A DNA stretch of 64,000 nucleotides from Oscheius onirici (taxonomy: Eukaryota; Nematoda; Chromadorea; Rhabditida; Rhabditidae): positions 9,858,001 through 9,922,000 of the forward strand of contig OW051471.1 of assembly GCA_932521025.1 (NCBI GenBank), written 5' to 3'. Below the pieces are notes generated by a model. The model ran no database searches. It was given only the letters and a program-made list of their open reading frames with translations, and was not told where the DNA came from. Below are positions 60,477-64,000 of the stretch, one piece after another (positions within the stretch are counted from its first letter, which is position 1; each line of letters opens with the position of its first letter). The translations under genes and the position numbers were made by a program.

Positions 60477-62052
60477 TAATTCTGAAGGCTCCGGTTCCCT
60501 TTGAGAGCCCAACAGTTGCTCCGCTCCCATAATTTATGCTATTACAAAAACCAAACCAAGCTCGGCACCTGTCTTTCTTTCCTTCTTTCTCCCACACCCA
60601 ATAGCCTGCCTCTCAAGCGATCAAAGACCACAGGTCACCTCGGTCTGGTACATATGGTCAGTATAGGGTAATCAAGCCTGACCCCGTTTGACCCGCCTCC
60701 TGTTCCTCTTCTCGACCTTGGCGGTCAGTTGCTGCAACACATTCTCTGGCGTCTCTCTCGTCTAACTGCGCTCTCTTCTATCAGCTGGCGCTCTCTCGTG
60801 TCGATACTCTCGTTGCCGGCTGAGAGCGGCAGCCTTCTCTTCTTTTTCCCCGTTCCGGGATTGTAACCGGACTTTTTTTTTCATCCTTAATTATCCCATT
60901 TGTAGTAACATTAATGCTTGTCGGACAGTTTTCTCCCCTTTAGGCTCAAATGTCCCCCAGTTTTCGTTTCCTCTGGTGATATCAACAAATTTCTTTCAGT
61001 TATTTACTGACGGAATATATCGTTTCATACATCGTTTCTCGGTTGCCTAAACAATGACAAACAAAAACTATGACGGTAGTTCTTATCACCTGCGGCTCCT
61101 TGTCTAGTCACAAAAAATTCCGAAAGTGCCATTAGGGCCAGCACATCTCAGAATCTCTCAATTTTACCAAATAGCATGAACTTTTCTATTTCTAATTTTA
61201 TGTCTTTTATCAGAAAATGTGGGATCTTCCTTTTTTTGACGTTAATATCACCGAAACTACAGTTTCATTAACTTTCCAAGCATGAGTGTGGAGCACCCAG
61301 TCTCTCTTTTAATCTTTCAAACTTTAAAATGGGCAACTTTTTTTCGTTTAGTCCTTTTAAAAACTTTTAAAGCATAAACAACTATTCTCTTCCTCCCATT
61401 TCCCATCAAGCGTTTATTGGCACACCTGACTAATTATTTTTAGTTTCCCCGTTGGGATTTGAACATCTCACATCATCCAGACTATTCTTTAGTCTCTGAC
61501 ATTTCCGAGGAAGACACATGTGTCTTTTAGAGAGCTCTGTCTATCCCCTCCTAATTGGCTGGATAGGGGAAGTCCATGCAGGATCGTCTCCCCTTTTATC
61601 CGTTGTATAAGCATGGCTTATCCAAAAGATTTGCAGCCGCACTTCCAGGCTATTTTGTTAAGTAGAGTAGGGATTTAAAGTGCAACGATTGCAAAAGATG
61701 AAATCCAGATTTGTTTCCACTTTTTCTATACTGTCCGATATTTGAGGAATAGTTTTGATCATTTACTCGAATGCTATAAAAATCCAATTCTTTCAGTGGA
61801 TCTCGATTTGCAGAACCTGGGCACCCATTCCATCAAAAAATGCTAGACCTGTTTGATCATTCCGATCTGTGCTTTTGTTTCTGTCTGCCCCTCCCACGGT
61901 CATCGCAACCGATTGTTAGGTACCACTAGAGACCAACGACCTCAACTGTACCCCTTAATTTTACCACCTCCTCAGTCCCCGCCTCTTTGAGTTTTGACAC
62001 TGTCTTTCATTTTCAATTTGAGTCTCTTAGTTGTAGACAGTAACTTTCAGCC
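60477..62052. other. 1.6 kb upstream of the SLC17 gene
   Basis: No exon, RNA gene or repeat recognised. It ends in TAACTTTCAG directly before the start codon, a likely spliced-leader acceptor. Confidence 0.4.
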
Positions 62053-64000
62053 ATGACCAGGAAGCTCTGGACTTGGCGGAGTCGGCGGATGCGGATAGCC
62101 ATCCTCTGTCTTCTGGCTCTAACTATTGAGGGACTCATGAGGAGCAACATCAACATGGTGAGTTCTCTAGAGACATTGGGGCAATTTCACAGTGAGAAAC
62201 AGAGCAATATTGGGAAGAAGGGAACGACATTGAACCTTGGATTTCTAGGCAATGGTGTGTATGCTGAAACACTCCGCTTTGGTTTCTGCTGCAGCAGTCA
62301 GAAACTTCTCCCTAGTTGATAATTCAAACTGTCCAGTCTTGGATATCACCACGGGCTCCGTCCGGAGACCACCTCCAGGAACATTGGACTGGAATTCTCA
62401 AGAAAGGGGCTTCATTTTTACCTCCTTCTACTTTGGCGGCCTCTTTGCCTGCTTCTTCATTGAGGTTCGACTGAATCGATTTCAGTAAACTTTGAAGAGT
62501 TTCAGGTCTTCAGCCGAGTCGTCGGAGCAAAAAAAGTGATCCTTTACGGGGCTATCGTCAACGTTATTGGTACCTTCATCACCCCTCCGGTCGCCGCCAA
62601 TTTTAATCTCTGGTTTCTGCTTGCCGTCCGCTTCATAATGGGATTCGGACAAGGGCTCCTGTGGCCCTGTATGAACGTCCTGGTCACTCACTGGTTCCCA
62701 GCCAACGAAAAATCCACCGCTTTGGCCATTTCCACGACAGGAAATCAGTTATCGGTCATCATTGCCATGTTTGCGACTGCCGAGCTCTGTCAACTTCCGT
62801 TCGGCGGCGGATGGCCCATGGCTTTCCATGCTTATGATAATTGGGAATTAATCGCAGTATCAGACTGACGGATTTAGGTGTTGCTGGAGTGGTACTGTGC
62901 GTTCTTTGGCACCTGTATGTAACTGATTCCCCGAGTGAAACTCCGGACATCAGTGAAGAAGAAATTGAAGCAATTCATGGAGGGTCGAATGGAAAAGTTA
63001 AACAGATGGTACGTTTTGATAAAGAAACAGTTAAAAGAATCACCTCAAGGCGAAAATTGTGTCGAATTGTCGTTTTTATTAAAGTTTTAGCCTAAAAGAG
63101 TCCGAAGGTTCGAATTTTTTCAGAACAACTCAGTTCTTGAAAAAATAATAAAAGGGGTGATTGAGAAGAATGCTCAGTTGTCAGCCTCTCTAGAGGAGTC
63201 TTTCTTCGCTATTTTTTCTAGATTAAAAATTTGGCCATACCTCCATTTTCAGGCAGTCTCCTGGAGGAAACTCATGTCATCCCCACTGATCTGGGCCATT
63301 GCTGCCAGCTCCTTTGCGCATAACTATATTACCGTAGGCACCGTAAGCTATCTTCCCACTTACTACAAAACAGTTCTCAATATGTCGATCTCAGCTGTAA
63401 GTTCTCTTGTCTTACCAAAAAACAAGGGATGTCTTAGAACGGAATGCTCTCAGCCATTCCGTTCGTCTTTCAACTCATTTCCAAGTTCATCTACGCCGGA
63501 TTCGCTGATGGTTTTAAACGGAAAGACTGTATGTCGTTTACAACAATTACGAAAGTGTGCAATACAAGCGGTAAGATATTTCCATTTTCGTCTAAAAAAT
63601 AGTTGCAGCCTCGCTCGGACTGGCTCTCTGCTTCGGACTCCTCTGTCTCACCGACTGCTCTCAGCGACTCTGGGCAGTTACTCTGGTCTGTATGGCTATG
63701 GCTTTCGTCTCCGGCTACGTGCCCGGCTACAATACAAGCATCGTCGTTATTGCTCCAGCCCAAACGGCGGCTGTAGCTGCATTCTCCAGAGTCTGGGGAC
63801 AGATTGCTGCCACACTGTCGCCATTCCAAATTGGATACACTACAGGACATGGGACTCTGGCCGAATGGAGAGTCATCTTCCTGTCGATTACTGTAATGTG
63901 CGTGATCAGTGGAGCAGCGTTCCAGATTTGGGGATCAGGTAAGAATTATATTTTCAAAATACTCTTTAAAAGAAACTGCGGAGCATTTTCTCTAGCATGA
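62053..64000 (+). CDS. SLC17-family organic anion / phosphate transporter (MFS), 3' truncated by window
   Basis: Begins MTRKLWTWRSRRMRIAILCL; exon 1 is 62053-62157, exon 2 is 62249-62464 and exon 3 starts at 62506. TM1 ends EGLMRSNINM-AMVCML, the SLC17 signature at the end of helix 1. A glycosylatable luminal loop (NFSLVDNSNCP) follows, then LDWNSQERGFIFTSFYFGGL (TM2), LLAVRFIMGFGQGLLWPCMN (TM4 G-rich motif), HWFPANEKSTALAISTTGNQ, the loop DSPSETPDISEEEIEAI, then SSPLIWAIAASSFAHNYITV and TVSYLPTYYKTVL. Later exons carry IPFVFQLISKFIYAGFADGF and VSGYVPGYNTSIVVIAPAQT. Such proteins move phosphate, glutamate, urate or sialic acid across plasma or vesicle membranes with Na+ or H+. The substrate cannot be read here. 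The last ~60 residues lie beyond 64000. Confidence 0.85.

Overview
The window is nuclear DNA from a nematode of the C. elegans-like (rhabditid) type. The coding genes are cut by many short introns (about 32-60 bp) with GT...TTTCAG ends. Several start codons sit directly behind a TTTCAG, as expected for spliced-leader acceptors. Chemoreceptor-type 7TM genes and a nematode-type nuclear receptor are present. From memory, the cluster htz-1, chat-1 and wapl-1 is also found together in C. elegans (cosmid R08C7), so this looks like an orthologous block.

Layout, left to right. 0.26-0.63 kb (-): a small secreted cysteine-rich CS-alpha-beta (defensin-fold-like) peptide gene. 0.65-0.96 kb: a foldback element. 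2.1-4.3 kb (+): a 7TM receptor. 4.5-10.3 kb (-): a run of three housekeeping genes, an SR splicing factor (rsp-6 like), a CDC50/TMEM30 flippase subunit (chat-1 like) and histone H2A.Z (htz-1). Divergent from H2A.Z, 11.2-15.4 kb (+), is the cohesin release factor WAPL. 15.8-18.0 kb (+): a secreted Cys-rich protein. 18.3 kb: the tail of a LINE. 18.5-19.9 kb (-): a 7TM receptor. 20.0-24.6 kb is repeat-rich: a large terminal-inverted-repeat element with a tRNA-like core, a possibly broken secreted-protein gene, tRNA-Leu(CAG), two related membrane-protein fragments and two abutting foldback elements. 25.0-28.5 kb (+): two tandem 7TM receptor paralogues, the second with a frameshifted tail. 28.7-30.4 kb (-): choline kinase. 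33.7-33.9 kb (-): a second CS-alpha-beta peptide gene. 34.6-36.5 kb (-): a gene with two BED-type zinc fingers and part of a hAT transposase. 37.2-40.8 kb (-): 10-formyltetrahydrofolate dehydrogenase. 41.8 kb: tRNA-Arg(TCG). 42.3-53.9 kb (-): a nuclear hormone receptor that, in my reading, has two alternative first exons behind introns of about 5 and 8 kb. 54.4-56.3 kb (-): a RUN-domain (RUFY-like) protein. 57.2-57.5 kb (-): a hAT relic. 58.1-59.2 kb (+): a 7TM receptor with two splice lesions. 59.9-60.5 kb: a Tc1/mariner-type MITE. 62.1 kb to the window end (+): an SLC17-family anion transporter, cut by the edge.

The window mixes conserved housekeeping genes (chromatin, splicing, one-carbon and phospholipid metabolism) with fast-evolving environmental genes (chemoreceptors, secreted Cys-rich peptides) and transposon debris. 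No operon of biochemically linked genes is evident, but htz-1 and chat-1 (same strand, 474 bp apart) could be co-transcribed. All gene models were made by hand from splice signals, reading frame and family resemblance. Exon ends given to the base were checked for phase; others are approximate.
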